DNA of 24,770 bases from JAHWJR01 sp035942035 (lineage in GTDB: Bacteria > Actinomycetota > Acidimicrobiia > Acidimicrobiales > CADCSY01). Made by a program: the position numbers and the translations under genes. The notes under the pieces were generated by a model. It was not told the DNA's origin and did not search any database. It saw nothing but the letters and a program-made list of their open reading frames with translations. The DNA is taken from contig DASZDK010000033.1 of NCBI GenBank assembly GCA_035942035.1, positions 1 through 24,770 of the forward strand, read 5' to 3'. Below, piece after piece: positions 16,667-24,339 of this stretch (within the stretch, counting starts at the first letter, position 1; each line of letters starts with the position of its first letter).

Positions 16667-17503
16667 TCAGTAGCCGAGCTCTTCGAGCGACGAGGCCCGC
16701 CGCTGCCAGTCGGACTCCACCTTGACCACCAGCTCCACGTACGCCCCCGGGGCGAGTTGCTCTCGCACCGCCGTGCCGACGGCCTTCAGCACGGTGCCCT
16801 GGCGGCCGATGACGATGCCCTTCTGCGACTCCCGCTCGACCAGGATCTCGCAGCGCACCCGGGGCCACTCCCACTCGGTGACCCGTGTGGCCACGGCGTG
16901 GGGCAGCTCCTCACGGAGTACGGCCAGCAGCTGCTCACGCACGAGCTCGGCCACCCAGAAGGCCTCGGGAACGTCGGTCACCGTGCCGTGCGGGTAGTAG
17001 GCCGGGCCCTCCGGCAGCCGCTCGACCAGCGCGTCCACCAGCGCCGGCACCCCCTCCCCTGTCCGGGCCGACACGGGGAAGTACTCGCTCAGCTCCAGCT
17101 CGGCGGCCCGGCGCAGCTGCTCGAGGACCTGTCGTCGTGATGCCACGTCGACCTTGTTGACCACGACCATGGCGTCGCCGGGCACCTGGGAGGCGACGAA
17201 GCGATCGCCGGCGCCGAGGGGGGCGCTGGCGTCGAGGACCAGGCACACCACGTCGACCCCGGCGATGGACGCGGTCGCCGTCTCGTGCAGGCGCTGGCCC
17301 AGCCGACCGCGGGGCTGGTACATGCCGGGCGTGTCGACGAACACCACCTGGGCGTCGGGGCGGTCGAGGACGCCCCGCACCTGGCGGCGGGTGGTCTGCA
17401 CCTTGTCGGACACGATGCTGACCTTGGTGCCCATGATGGTGTTGAGCAGGGTCGACTTGCCCACGTTGGGCCGGCCCACCAAGGTCACGAACCCCGAGCG
17501 CAT
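16667..17503 (-). CDS. era: GTPase Era
   Basis: The 278-residue protein binds 16S rRNA near its 3' end and checks 30S assembly. The GTPase domain has G1 VGRPNVGKST (~9-18), the switch QTTRRQVRGVL, G3 DTPG (57-60), G4 NKVD (116-119) and G5 SAR. A C-terminal KH domain (~200-265) has EILVERESQKGIVIGRQGTV. The ATG at 17503 is chosen because GGAGGT lies 9 nt upstream; a GTG eight codons earlier would place that site inside the gene. It follows the CBS-domain gene by 34 bp in the phoH-ybeY cluster, a common arrangement. Confidence 0.96.
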   Translation of the reverse strand: MRSGFVTLVGRPNVGKSTLLNTIMGTKVSIVSDKVQTTRRQVRGVLDRPDAQVVFVDTPGMYQPRGRLGQRLHETATASIAGVDVVCLVLDASAPLGAGDRFVASQVPGDAMVVVNKVDVASRRQVLEQLRRAAELELSEYFPVSARTGEGVPALVDALVERLPEGPAYYPHGTVTDVPEAFWVAELVREQLLAVLREELPHAVATRVTEWEWPRVRCEILVERESQKGIVIGRQGTVLKAVGTAVREQLAPGAYVELVVKVESDWQRRASSLEELGY

Positions 17504-17537
17504 CGGTGAACCTCCGGTCTCGTGCACCGCCTGCGCC

Positions 17538-18857
17538 TCAGCCCGGCTGAGCGGCGTCGGCCCCGTCGGTGGCGACGTCCGGGATCCGGCTCACCCGCAC
17601 CCGGCCGATGCGCCGGCCCTGCACCCGCTCGGCCCGCAGCACGTGGCCGTTGACCCGCACCGCCTCGCCTTCGCTGGGAACGTGGCCGAGGAGGTTGAAC
17701 ACCAGGCCACCCACCGTGTCCCAGTCGCCCTCGGGCAGGCTGACGTGCAGCAGTTCGTTGAGCTCGTCGAGGGGCATGCGGGCCGCCACCCGCACGTCGC
17801 CGCCGGGCAGGGGCTCCAGCAGGGGGTCCTCCACGTCGAACTCGTCGACGATCTCGCCCACCAGCTCCTCGATGAGGTCCTCCAGGGTCACCAGGCCGGC
17901 CGTGCCGCCGTACTCGTCGATGACCACGGCCATGTGGAACTTCTCGGCCTGCATCTCCCGCATGAGCTCGGCCACCCGCTTGGTCTCGGGGACGAAGCGG
18001 GCGGAGCGGGCAAGGGTCCGGGCAGTGGCCGAGGTACGCCCCTCCCGTGACGCCCGCATCAGGTCCTTGGCGTAGACGAGTCCCACGATGTCGTCGATGC
18101 CGTCGTCTTGGAGCGGGATGCGGCTGTAGCCGTTGGCGATGGCCACCTCCATGGCCTCCGCCACCAGGGCATCGGCGGCCATGGTCACCATGTCGGGCCG
18201 GGGGACCATGACCTCGCGCACCACGGTGTCACCGAAGTCGATGATCGAGCGGATGAGCGCCCGCTCCTCCACCTGGATGACGTCGGCCTCCACCGCCACG
18301 TCGGCCAGGGCCAGCAGCTCCTCCTCGGAGACCACGGGGCCCGCCCGGCGCCCCTTGCCCGGCAGTACCAGGTTGGAGAGCCCGATCAGGGCCCGGGTGA
18401 GCAGGCGTACCGGAGCGAAGCTGGCGAGCACGCTGACCACTGGGGCCACCAGCAGCGCCGAGCGCTCGGTGTGCTGGAGGGCGTAGGTCTTGGGCGCGGC
18501 TTCGGCACACACGAAGATGACCACCACCAGGGCGACGGTGGCGCCGGCCACGCCGAGGGGGCCGAAGTACGACTGCGCCAGCAGGCCGGCCACGGTGGCG
18601 GCGCTGAGATGGCACACCAGCAGCAGCAACAGGACGGGGTTGAGCACCCGCTCCCGTTGATCGAGGAGACGCTGCAGGCTGGCCGCTCCCCAGCGCCCCT
18701 CGTCTTCCAGGGCCAGGGCCTTCGAGCGGGGCAGGTGGGTGAGACTGGTCTCGGCCAGGGCCAGGAACGCAGCCGAGGCGATCAGCACCGCCACCGCCAC
18801 CAGGGCGACGACCTCGATCAAGCTCACGCCGGGCACCACATCACCCGTCGGACGCAC
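17538..18857 (-). CDS. CNNM/CBS-domain CorC_HlyC-type membrane protein
   Basis: The 439-residue protein has a CNNM (DUF21) membrane domain (~12-190, including FLALAETSLTHLPRSKALAL and VFVCAEAAPKTYAL-like residues), a CBS pair (~215-335, VREVMVPRPDMVTM ... GYSRIPLQDDGIDDIVGLVY ... VVIDEYGGTAGLVTLEDLIE) and a CorC_HlyC domain (~350-430). Relatives transport Mg2+/Co2+ or Na+; older names include hemolysin. Several GTG codons could start it: 18857 overlaps ybeY by 17 nt, and 18839, 18836 or 18827 would remove the overlap. None has a strong ribosome site, so the first ~10 residues are uncertain. It sits between ybeY and era. Confidence 0.9.
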   Translation of the reverse strand: MRPTGDVVPGVSLIEVVALVAVAVLIASAAFLALAETSLTHLPRSKALALEDEGRWGAASLQRLLDQRERVLNPVLLLLLVCHLSAATVAGLLAQSYFGPLGVAGATVALVVVIFVCAEAAPKTYALQHTERSALLVAPVVSVLASFAPVRLLTRALIGLSNLVLPGKGRRAGPVVSEEELLALADVAVEADVIQVEERALIRSIIDFGDTVVREVMVPRPDMVTMAADALVAEAMEVAIANGYSRIPLQDDGIDDIVGLVYAKDLMRASREGRTSATARTLARSARFVPETKRVAELMREMQAEKFHMAVVIDEYGGTAGLVTLEDLIEELVGEIVDEFDVEDPLLEPLPGGDVRVAARMPLDELNELLHVSLPEGDWDTVGGLVFNLLGHVPSEGEAVRVNGHVLRAERVQGRRIGRVRVSRIPDVATDGADAAQPG

Positions 18858-19368
18858 GGAGCTCGGTCAGGAGGGCCCGCTGGCGCGCCTGCATGGCCGC
18901 CGCCTCGTCCCGCTCGGCGTGGTCCATGCCGAGCAGGTGGAGGATGCCGTGGACGACCAGCAGGGCCAGCTCGTCGCCGGTGCCGGCGCCTCGGGCCACG
19001 GCGTTGCGCCGGGCCACCGCCGGGCAGACCACCACGTCGCCCAGCAGCAACGGCATCCCCGGAGCACCGCCGGCAGGGGCGCCGCCGGCGGCAGCGTCGA
19101 GGCCGTCGATGGGGAAGGCAAGCACGTCGGTGGGGCCGTCACCGTCCATGTGGTCGCGGTTGAGCACGGTCATGGCGTCCTCGTCGACCAAGCGCAGCGA
19201 CAGCTCGCAACCGCCCGGGAGCCCCTCGGCGCCCAGCACTCCCCGAGCGAGGTCCACCAGGCACTCGACGTCGACCTCAACCTCCGACTGCTCGTCGTAG
19301 CCGACCACGTCGGCGCCGCTGGCGTGTGAGGACAGAGCCGGTGGCGGCTGCCCGTCGGCCCCGCTCAC
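18841..19368 (-). CDS. ybeY: Endoribonuclease YbeY
   Basis: The 175-residue metalloprotein matures the 3' end of 16S rRNA and takes part in ribosome quality control. The zinc motif is HGILHLLGMDH (H140, H144, H150), and the substrate side has RDHMDGDGPTDVLAFP (~71-86). Between these lies an Ala/Gly/Pro-rich insertion (~89-106, with GGAPAGGAPG), longer than in most relatives and probably a loop. The GTG start overlaps the phoH stop (GTGA), so the two are translationally coupled. Confidence 0.94.
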   Translation of the reverse strand: MSGADGQPPPALSSHASGADVVGYDEQSEVEVDVECLVDLARGVLGAEGLPGGCELSLRLVDEDAMTVLNRDHMDGDGPTDVLAFPIDGLDAAAGGAPAGGAPGMPLLLGDVVVCPAVARRNAVARGAGTGDELALLVVHGILHLLGMDHAERDEAAAMQARQRALLTELRASDG

Positions 19369-20327
19369 CGGCCGCCCTCGCCGGCCAGCGCGGCGCGCTC
19401 GTAGGCGTCGACGATGTCCTGGACGATGCGGTGACGGACCACGTCCTTGTTGGTGAGGTGCACGAAGCCGAGGTCGGGGATGCCGCTGAGCACCGGCTCC
19501 AGTCCCTGGAGCCCGGAGCGCCCGGTGGGAACGTCGACCTGGGTGACGTCGCCGGTGACCACCGCCTTGGAGCCGAAGCCGATGCGGGTGAGGAACATCT
19601 TCATCTGCTCCGGCGTGGCGTTCTGGGCCTCGTCGAGGATGATGAAGCTGCCGTTGAGCGTCCGGCCCCGCATGAACGCCAGGGGGGCCACTTCGACGGT
19701 GCCCCGGTCGAGCAGACGCTGGACCCCCTCGGGCTCGACCATGTCGAACAAGGCGTCGAAGAGGGGCCGCAGATAGGGGTCGATCTTGGCCATGAGGTCG
19801 CCGGGCAGGAACCCCAGGCGCTCCCCCGCCTCCACCGCCGGGCGGGTGAGGATGATGCGGTTGACCAACTTGGCCTGCAGGGCCTGGACGGCCATGGCCA
19901 CCGCCAGCCAGCTCTTGCCGGTACCGGCAGGCCCGATGGCGAAGGTGACCACGTTGTCCCGCATGGCCTCCACGTAGCGCTTCTGCCCGCTGGTCTTGGG
20001 CCGGACGGTCCGCCCGTTGGCGCCCCGCAGTACCTCGGTGGTGAGCACCTCCGTCGGCCGCTCGTCGGCCTTCACCATGTCGATGGTGCGGCTCACCTTG
20101 GCCGGGTCGAGGCTTTGACCGAGCTCCAACAGGACCACCAGCTCCTCGAAGAGCTTGCCCACCCGTTCGGCGTCGGTGCCGGAGACGCGAATCTCATTGC
20201 CCCGGACGTGGATGTCGGCGTCGCCGAAGGCGCCCTCGATCAGGCGCAGGAACTCGTCGCGCTGGCCGAGAAGCCCGCCCATGAGGTGGTTGCCGGGCAC
20301 GAGGACCTTGACGTCGACGGTAGTCAC
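19365..20327 (-). CDS. PhoH-family ATPase
   Basis: The 320-residue protein has a short N-terminal region (~5-75, with FGDADIHVRGNEIRVSG, KH-like) and a P-loop ATPase domain with Walker A GPAGTGKSWL (~132-141), ILTRPAVEAGERLGFLPGDL and Walker B FIILDEAQNA (~228-237), plus GDVTQVDVP near the end. PhoH (also called PhoL/YbeZ) proteins pair with YbeY in RNA metabolism, and the genes overlap here. The GTG at 20327 is chosen because family homology starts there; the longer frame adds a Gly/Pro-rich stretch. TACGCT (TANNNT) lies 10 nt upstream, a weaker leaderless candidate. Confidence 0.93.
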   Translation of the reverse strand: MTTVDVKVLVPGNHLMGGLLGQRDEFLRLIEGAFGDADIHVRGNEIRVSGTDAERVGKLFEELVVLLELGQSLDPAKVSRTIDMVKADERPTEVLTTEVLRGANGRTVRPKTSGQKRYVEAMRDNVVTFAIGPAGTGKSWLAVAMAVQALQAKLVNRIILTRPAVEAGERLGFLPGDLMAKIDPYLRPLFDALFDMVEPEGVQRLLDRGTVEVAPLAFMRGRTLNGSFIILDEAQNATPEQMKMFLTRIGFGSKAVVTGDVTQVDVPTGRSGLQGLEPVLSGIPDLGFVHLTNKDVVRHRIVQDIVDAYERAALAGEGGR

Positions 20328-20429
20328 GAGCCCGCCAAGCGTACCCCCGGGGCGGCCGATCCAGCCGCATGCCGGTGGCGCCGCCCCCGCGCTGGCGCCG
20401 GGGCGACCAGTCACGACGGGGGGGGCGTC

Positions 20430-20774
20430 TCAGCCCGGGGGCCAGGTCAGGCGCCGGCCGCCGAGCACGTGGAGGTGCAGGTGCGGCACGGTGTTGCCGG
20501 CGTCGTCGCCCACGTTGAGCACCAGCCGGTAGCCACCCTCGGCCGCACCCTCCCGGGCCGCGACCTGGTGAGCGGTGGTCACCATCTCGGCCAGCAGCTC
20601 GCCGTGTTGGGCGCCGACCTCAGTGACGTCGGCCACGTGCTCGACCGGGACCACCAGCACGTGAACCGGCGCCTGCGGGTTGGTGTCACGGAAGGCACGG
20701 GTGAGCGGGCCCCGGGCCACGATGTCGGCGGGGAGCTCCTCGGCGAGGATCCGGCAGAACACGCAGTCGTCCAT
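20430..20774 (-). CDS. HIT-family nucleotide hydrolase
   Basis: The 114-residue protein begins MDDCVFCRILAEELPA with a CxxC zinc-type pair (C4, C7) and ends with NVGDDAGNTVPHLHLHVLGG, holding the histidine triad H98-x-H100-x-H102. It is the Hint/HinT branch, hydrolysing purine nucleoside phosphoramidates or AMP-lysine; the real substrate is not evident. The ATG at 20774 is chosen because the CxxC begins right after; a longer frame crosses the neighbouring gene. A TACCGT hexamer ends 7 nt upstream and overlaps the end of the LysM gene. A 102-bp gap separates it from phoH. Confidence 0.94.
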   Translation of the reverse strand: MDDCVFCRILAEELPADIVARGPLTRAFRDTNPQAPVHVLVVPVEHVADVTEVGAQHGELLAEMVTTAHQVAAREGAAEGGYRLVLNVGDDAGNTVPHLHLHVLGGRRLTWPPG

Positions 20775-20781
20775 CGCCGCC

Positions 20782-20787
20782 ACGGTA
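20782..20787 (-). promoter_or_regulatory. -10 hexamer TACCGT, probable leaderless promoter of the HIT gene
   Basis: On the minus strand TACCGT ends 7 nt before the HIT ATG, within the 14-bp gap after the LysM gene. It would separate the HIT-phoH-ybeY unit from the Tad operon. Confidence 0.45.
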
Positions 20788-20788
20788 G

Positions 20789-21715
20789 TCAGCGTGGCGC
20801 CGGCGGCGGTGCGGGGACGGTCAAGATCTGCGAAGGGAAGACCAGATCGGCGTTGGCCGGATCGGCGAGCACGGAACGGTTGGCCTCCACCAGACGCCGC
20901 CAGTAGGGGCCCACCTCGTCGTCGGTCGCCGGCGCTCCCCACGCGCGCTCGAGCACGCTCGCCGCCACCGACCAGAGGTGATCGCCCGGGCGGACCTCCC
21001 AGCGGGTGTCGACCGCCGGCGCCGGCGCGGGCTCGGCCGCCACTGACGGGCCGGGCTCCGGCGCCGGCTCGGGCGACGACGCCGCCTCGGGCCGCAACAG
21101 GCGCATGACCGGGCGTGCAGCCGGGTCGTCGGCCTCGACCGTCCCGGAGCCGTCCGGCGGCAACAGACGCATGACCGGCCGCGAAGCATCCCCGTCGGCC
21201 ACGGGCGCGGCCAAGCCCTCCGCCGGTGGCCCCGGCGGAACCCGGCCGGACTCACCGGTGGCCACCACCAGGGCCGCAGCGCCCGGATCGAGCGGTCGGA
21301 CGCCGGGGCGGGGGCCCGGAGCGGCGGCCATACCGGCCACGGTGGCGCCCACGAGCCCGAGCCCGAGAGCGGCGTGCACGGCCGGTCGCAGCAGCGGAAG
21401 GGTCAGCACGTCGGCGAGCCGCAGGAGGCGTCGGGCCCGCAGGAGGTGTCCGGTGGTGGCCAGCACCGTCACCGCCAGCAGGTACCAGGCCAGGACGACC
21501 ACGACCAGCGTCAACACCGCGAAACCGGCCTCGACCGGGCTGCGGGCGGCCGCCCAGTCGGCCCAGGCGCCGGGCTCGATGATGGGTGGCGGGGCCAGAG
21601 CCCCGCGACCGAGGGTGGCGCCACCCCACGCCACCAGGGTGAGCATGCCGAGCCAGGCCAGGCTGCGGACGACGTCGGCTCCCGACGTTCGGGTGGAACT
21701 CGAGGCGATGGCCAC
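20789..21715 (-). CDS. Membrane protein with C-terminal LysM domain, Tad-cluster associated
   Basis: The 308-residue protein has three hydrophobic stretches near the N-terminus (~20-40, ~65-85, ~110-135), a long Pro/Ala/Gly-rich linker (~140-245), and a LysM domain at the end (~247-303: WEVRPGDHLWSVAASVLERA ... YWRRLVEANRSVL ... DLVFPSQILTVP). The linker holds the motif RPVMRLL twice. Actinobacterial Tad clusters often carry LysM proteins with N-terminal helices, sometimes fused to a BTAD regulator domain; this one lacks the BTAD part. It may anchor the pilus machine to peptidoglycan (inference). GTG at 21715 is preferred over a TTG further up because a CAGAAT hexamer ends 6 nt upstream. Confidence 0.8.
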   Translation of the reverse strand: MAIASSSTRTSGADVVRSLAWLGMLTLVAWGGATLGRGALAPPPIIEPGAWADWAAARSPVEAGFAVLTLVVVVLAWYLLAVTVLATTGHLLRARRLLRLADVLTLPLLRPAVHAALGLGLVGATVAGMAAAPGPRPGVRPLDPGAAALVVATGESGRVPPGPPAEGLAAPVADGDASRPVMRLLPPDGSGTVEADDPAARPVMRLLRPEAASSPEPAPEPGPSVAAEPAPAPAVDTRWEVRPGDHLWSVAASVLERAWGAPATDDEVGPYWRRLVEANRSVLADPANADLVFPSQILTVPAPPPAPR

Positions 21716-21721
21716 GGGAGC

Positions 21722-21727
21722 ATTCTG
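21722..21727 (-). promoter_or_regulatory. -10-like hexamer CAGAAT before the LysM gene
   Basis: On the minus strand CAGAAT (four of six consensus bases) ends 6 nt before the GTG of the LysM gene, in the 38-bp gap after the TadG-like gene. It lacks the first T, so support is weaker than for the TANNNT sites. Confidence 0.35.
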
Positions 21728-21753
21728 CTTTTCCCATTCCCTTCTGTGCAACT

Positions 21754-22284
21754 TCAGCCCTTCCGGCCCTGCGCCACCGCCGTGGCCGCCACGGCGACGG
21801 TGTCCGCGCCGCCGGGGACGGTGGGGGCGAAGATCTGGTGCGCCCGGGCGGTCACCGTCACCTCCACCACGTCGCCTCGCACCGTGACCACCGGATGCAC
21901 CTCGCTCAGGTGATCGAGTCCCAGCCGGCGCACGGTGGCGACCGCGACCCGTTGCGCGTCACCCGGAACCAAGCGGACCGAGCCCCCGGCGTAGAACAAG
22001 TCGAGGTCGACGGCCTGGGTGGCCGCGTCGTTGGCGGCAGCAGAGGCGGCGTTGGCCAGCTGACGCTGGGCCAGGAAGACCGCAGCGGAGTCGACGGCCA
22101 GCGCCCCCAGCACCAGGAACACCAGCACTGCCGCCGGCATCAGCACCAGCACGCTGCCCCTCTGGTCGGCATCGCTGCGCCGCTCAGGGCCCGGCGCAGA
22201 ACTACTTGCCCGATCTAGTGAGGAACCTCGCAGGTGGAAGGGCCTGCGGACGCGCAAGTAGTTCTGCGTCGGGTCCTCACCCAC
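21754..22284 (-). CDS. TadG-like pilus assembly protein (pseudopilin type)
   Basis: The 176-residue protein has an unusual ~42-residue basic N-terminus, then the TadE/TadG signature: QRGSVLVLMPAAVLVFLVLG (~41-60), a single transmembrane helix followed by DSAAVFLAQRQLANAASAAA, typical of Tad minor pilins with a helix packing into the pilus or membrane. The rest (~95-176) is beta-rich (VTVRGDVVEVTVTARA). Residues ~3-33 are encoded by a 92-bp inverted repeat, so the first ~40 residues may not be original. Starts are GTG 22284 (overlapping the upstream stop by 8 nt) or an internal GTG after the repeat, at the GSV-L position. Third of three TadE-type genes in tandem. Confidence 0.75.
   Translation of the reverse strand: MGEDPTQNYLRVRRPFHLRGSSLDRASSSAPGPERRSDADQRGSVLVLMPAAVLVFLVLGALAVDSAAVFLAQRQLANAASAAANDAATQAVDLDLFYAGGSVRLVPGDAQRVAVATVRRLGLDHLSEVHPVVTVRGDVVEVTVTARAHQIFAPTVPGGADTVAVAATAVAQGRKG
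22186..22277. repeat. 92-bp near-perfect inverted repeat at the TadE/TadG junction
   Basis: Arms 22186-22209 and 22254-22277 are 24 nt each and match at 22 of 24 positions, with a perfect 15-bp core (CGCAGAACTACTTGC). The 44-nt interior can itself form two small hairpins, GAGG-AA-CCTC and CGCAGG...CCTGCG. The outer end of the right arm falls on the last base of the upstream stop codon. It resembles a MITE-like insertion or a structured RNA segment. I saw no second copy in the window. Confidence 0.75.
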
Positions 22285-22780
22285 GACAGGCCCCGGCGGG
22301 AGGAGGAGCGACGGCGAGGCCCTGCCGGTAGGGATCGACGACCTCGCTGTGGCGCCCGGAGGCGGTGATCACGGCCCCTCCGAAGCCGCCGATCCACGGC
22401 AGGCGGAAGGTGGGGACGTCGTAGGTGACCACGAACGTGACCCGGGCGCAACGCCGCAGCTGGGCCCCGCCCTCGGTGTGGAGCCCCCAGCGTTCGGGGT
22501 CGGCCTTGTGGCCGTCGATGGCGTCGGCGGCCGCTCGCCGGGCCTCGGCCATCGCCGCACCGGTGGTGGGGCCGTCGGACTCGACGAAGGCTCGTGCCGC
22601 CTCCCGGGCGGCAGCCGATGCGGCGAGCGTGCCGTCGACCACCCCCCAGGCGTTGACCAGCAGCGCCACCCCCACCACGAAGACGAGGAAACCGAAGGGC
22701 AAGGCCTCGAACCCCCCGACGAAGCCGCCCTCGTCGCGCCACCTCACCGGCGCCCGGGCTCGGCGCCAGCCCATCCTCAT
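22277..22780 (-). CDS. TadE-like pseudopilin (second)
   Basis: The 167-residue protein has a basic N-terminus (MRMGWRRARAPVRWRDEGG), one transmembrane helix (~22-45, FEALPFGFLVFVVGVALLVN) and the Tad-type continuation VVDGTLAASAAAREAARAFV (~47-66). A C-terminal domain has two cysteine-type/aromatic patches including RRCARVTFVVTYDVPTFRLP. ATG overlaps the upstream stop (ATGA) and has GGAG about 8 nt upstream. Likely a minor pilin of the Tad system. Function is assigned by fold pattern and context only. Confidence 0.75.
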   Translation of the reverse strand: MRMGWRRARAPVRWRDEGGFVGGFEALPFGFLVFVVGVALLVNAWGVVDGTLAASAAAREAARAFVESDGPTTGAAMAEARRAAADAIDGHKADPERWGLHTEGGAQLRRCARVTFVVTYDVPTFRLPWIGGFGGAVITASGRHSEVVDPYRQGLAVAPPPAGACRG

Positions 22781-23220
22781 CGGACGCGCTCCAGACGCAC
22801 GGTGACGGTGCGGTCGACGCGCTGGAACGGGAAACGGGCCCGGGGGGCGAAGTCGGTCGGGTGCTCAGCCAGGACGCGCAAGGCCACCACGTCGGCCTCG
22901 CCGTCCCCGTCGGTGTCGGGGTAGCTCCACCAGAGCTGCAGGCGCCCGTCCCGCTCGTAGCCGCCGAGGAGCTGGAGCGCATGGCGCTCCGCCTCCGCCT
23001 CGCTCACCGCTCGACCGTCGTCGCCGGCGCGCACCCGGGCGGCGTCGAAGGCAGCGGCGGTGACGATCGAGGAGCCGTAGAGGTTCAGCACCAGGTGGAC
23101 GGCGAACAGGAGCAGGGTGAGGAAGACGGTGACGCCGACGAGGGTCCCGACGACGCCGGAACCGCCCTCCGGGTCGCTACTGGATCTGCTCGACGTTGCT
23201 CTGGATCCGCTGGCCGGCAT
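22777..23220 (-). CDS. TadE-like pseudopilin (first)
   Basis: The 147-residue protein has a Ser-rich N-terminus, a transmembrane helix (~22-45, GVVGTLVGVTVFLTLLLFAV), then SSIVTAAAFDAARVRAGDDG, the small-residue helix typical of TadE. The C-terminal part (~85-147) is beta-rich (RLQLWWSYPDTDGDGEADVV). The ATG at 23220 overlaps the Flp-like gene by 44 nt and no later good start exists, so the overlap is probably real. No Shine-Dalgarno is seen; coupling to the gene before is likely. Confidence 0.72.
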   Translation of the reverse strand: MPASGSRATSSRSSSDPEGGSGVVGTLVGVTVFLTLLLFAVHLVLNLYGSSIVTAAAFDAARVRAGDDGRAVSEAEAERHALQLLGGYERDGRLQLWWSYPDTDGDGEADVVALRVLAEHPTDFAPRARFPFQRVDRTVTVRLERVR

Positions 23221-23389
23221 CGTTGAACACCGCCTGGAAGACCGCCCACATGGCGGCGCCGATGAGCGCCATGATCAGCACGGCGATGGCCGTGGAGATG
23301 ACGCCCTCTCCCGCCTGGTCGGCGAGACGGACCTGGCAGCGGTAACGGAACGAGCTGCAGGCGATCCAAGCTCGAAGTGCGGTTTCCAT
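23177..23389 (-). CDS. Small Flp-like pilin / Tad membrane peptide
   Basis: A 70-residue protein: a 20-residue leader with two cysteines (ACSSFRYRCQVRLADQ), then GEGVISTAIAVLIMALIGAAMW, a hydrophobic helix with a G-E-G start, and a short polar tail. Size, position in a Tad operon and helix fit Flp-type pilins, but the Glu five residues into the mature helix, typical of type IV-like pilins, is not evident, so it may be an accessory membrane peptide. The ATG at 23389 is set by a strong AAGGAG 6 nt upstream; the longer frame enters tadC antisense. Confidence 0.7.
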   Translation of the reverse strand: METALRAWIACSSFRYRCQVRLADQAGEGVISTAIAVLIMALIGAAMWAVFQAVFNDAGQRIQSNVEQIQ

Positions 23390-23433
23390 GTCGGCTCCTT
23401 GCTCGATGGTCGGGGCGATGTGGGTCGATGTGG

Positions 23434-24339
23434 TCAGCCGCCGAAGCGGCGCAGCGCCTCGAAGAAGGGGACGCCCAGGAAGATGACGCCGGGGACCAGA
23501 GCGGCGACGGTGACGGGGATCCACACCTGCTGGCTCTGGCGTTCGGCCGCCTCAATGAGCTCGCGGTGCACGTCACGGCGGATGGCTCGGGCCTCCTCGG
23601 CCATCAACCGCCCCAGGTCGCTGGTCTCACGGTTGAGGGCCAGCACGGGGACGAGACGGTCGAGGGAATCGACGCGGGCCAGCGCTGACCACTCGCGAAG
23701 GGCATCGGCCTCGGACAGCCCCTGGCGCATCCGGGCGCAGACCCGGCGCAGGTCGGTGCTGCAGGCGCCCGAGCCGCGGCGGGCGAGGCGGTTGAGCGCC
23801 GCGCTCAGGGAGTAGCCGGCCGAGAGCAGCAGGGCGAGCTGCTCGGCCACGACGGGCAGCTCCAGGAACAGCCGCCGCTGCCAACGCTGCGACGCCTGCG
23901 CGACCCGCTGTTCCTCGACCAGGAACGCCAGGGCCGGCCCGCTCACCACCAGGAGCACGGCGACCAGCGGTGGCGGGCGCAGGGCGACGGCGGCCAGGGC
24001 GGCGACACCGAACCCGGCCACGCTGGCCCCGACCTGGCGGACCCGGAAGGCGGTCGGGTCGAGCGGCGAGTGGATGCGGGCCAGCCGCAGCGACAGGTCC
24101 TCGCTGACACCCGCCATCCGGGCCACCCGCTCCCCCACGCTCCTCGACAAGGGCCCGATGGCGGCGGTGAACGACTCGACCGAGAGGATGCCGGCACGGT
24201 GGGGCCGGCCCATCCCGCCCGGCGCGTAGGGCCGCAGTCGTTCGGCCAGCGGCCGGCGGGAGAACCACCGGAGCTCCGCCAGCAGGAGGGTGGAGCCCGC
24301 CCACAGCGCCAGGCCGGAGAGGATCAGGACCCGGCTCAC
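23434..24339 (-). CDS. tadC: Tad pilus inner-membrane platform protein (TadC / GspF family)
   Basis: The 301-residue protein starts with a hydrophobic helix (VSRVLILSGLALWAGSTLLL), followed by a cytoplasmic part, two central helices (~98-130) and the T2SS-F domain (~150-270), with LPVVAEQLALLLSAGYSLSA, a RRVCARMRQGLSEADALREW helix and RETSDLGRLMAEEARAIRRD, then a final helix (IPVTVAALVPGVIFLGVPFF). It forms the pilus assembly platform with TadB. The GTG overlaps the tadB stop (GTGA), so the start is firm; the much longer frame upstream is antisense-type noise. Confidence 0.88.
   Translation of the reverse strand: MSRVLILSGLALWAGSTLLLAELRWFSRRPLAERLRPYAPGGMGRPHRAGILSVESFTAAIGPLSRSVGERVARMAGVSEDLSLRLARIHSPLDPTAFRVRQVGASVAGFGVAALAAVALRPPPLVAVLLVVSGPALAFLVEEQRVAQASQRWQRRLFLELPVVAEQLALLLSAGYSLSAALNRLARRGSGACSTDLRRVCARMRQGLSEADALREWSALARVDSLDRLVPVLALNRETSDLGRLMAEEARAIRRDVHRELIEAAERQSQQVWIPVTVAALVPGVIFLGVPFFEALRRFGG

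Noticed and set aside
19326..20906. 526-residue open frame on the plus strand
   Set aside because: Antisense to phoH and the HIT gene, with no recognisable domain and a composition typical of a shadow frame.
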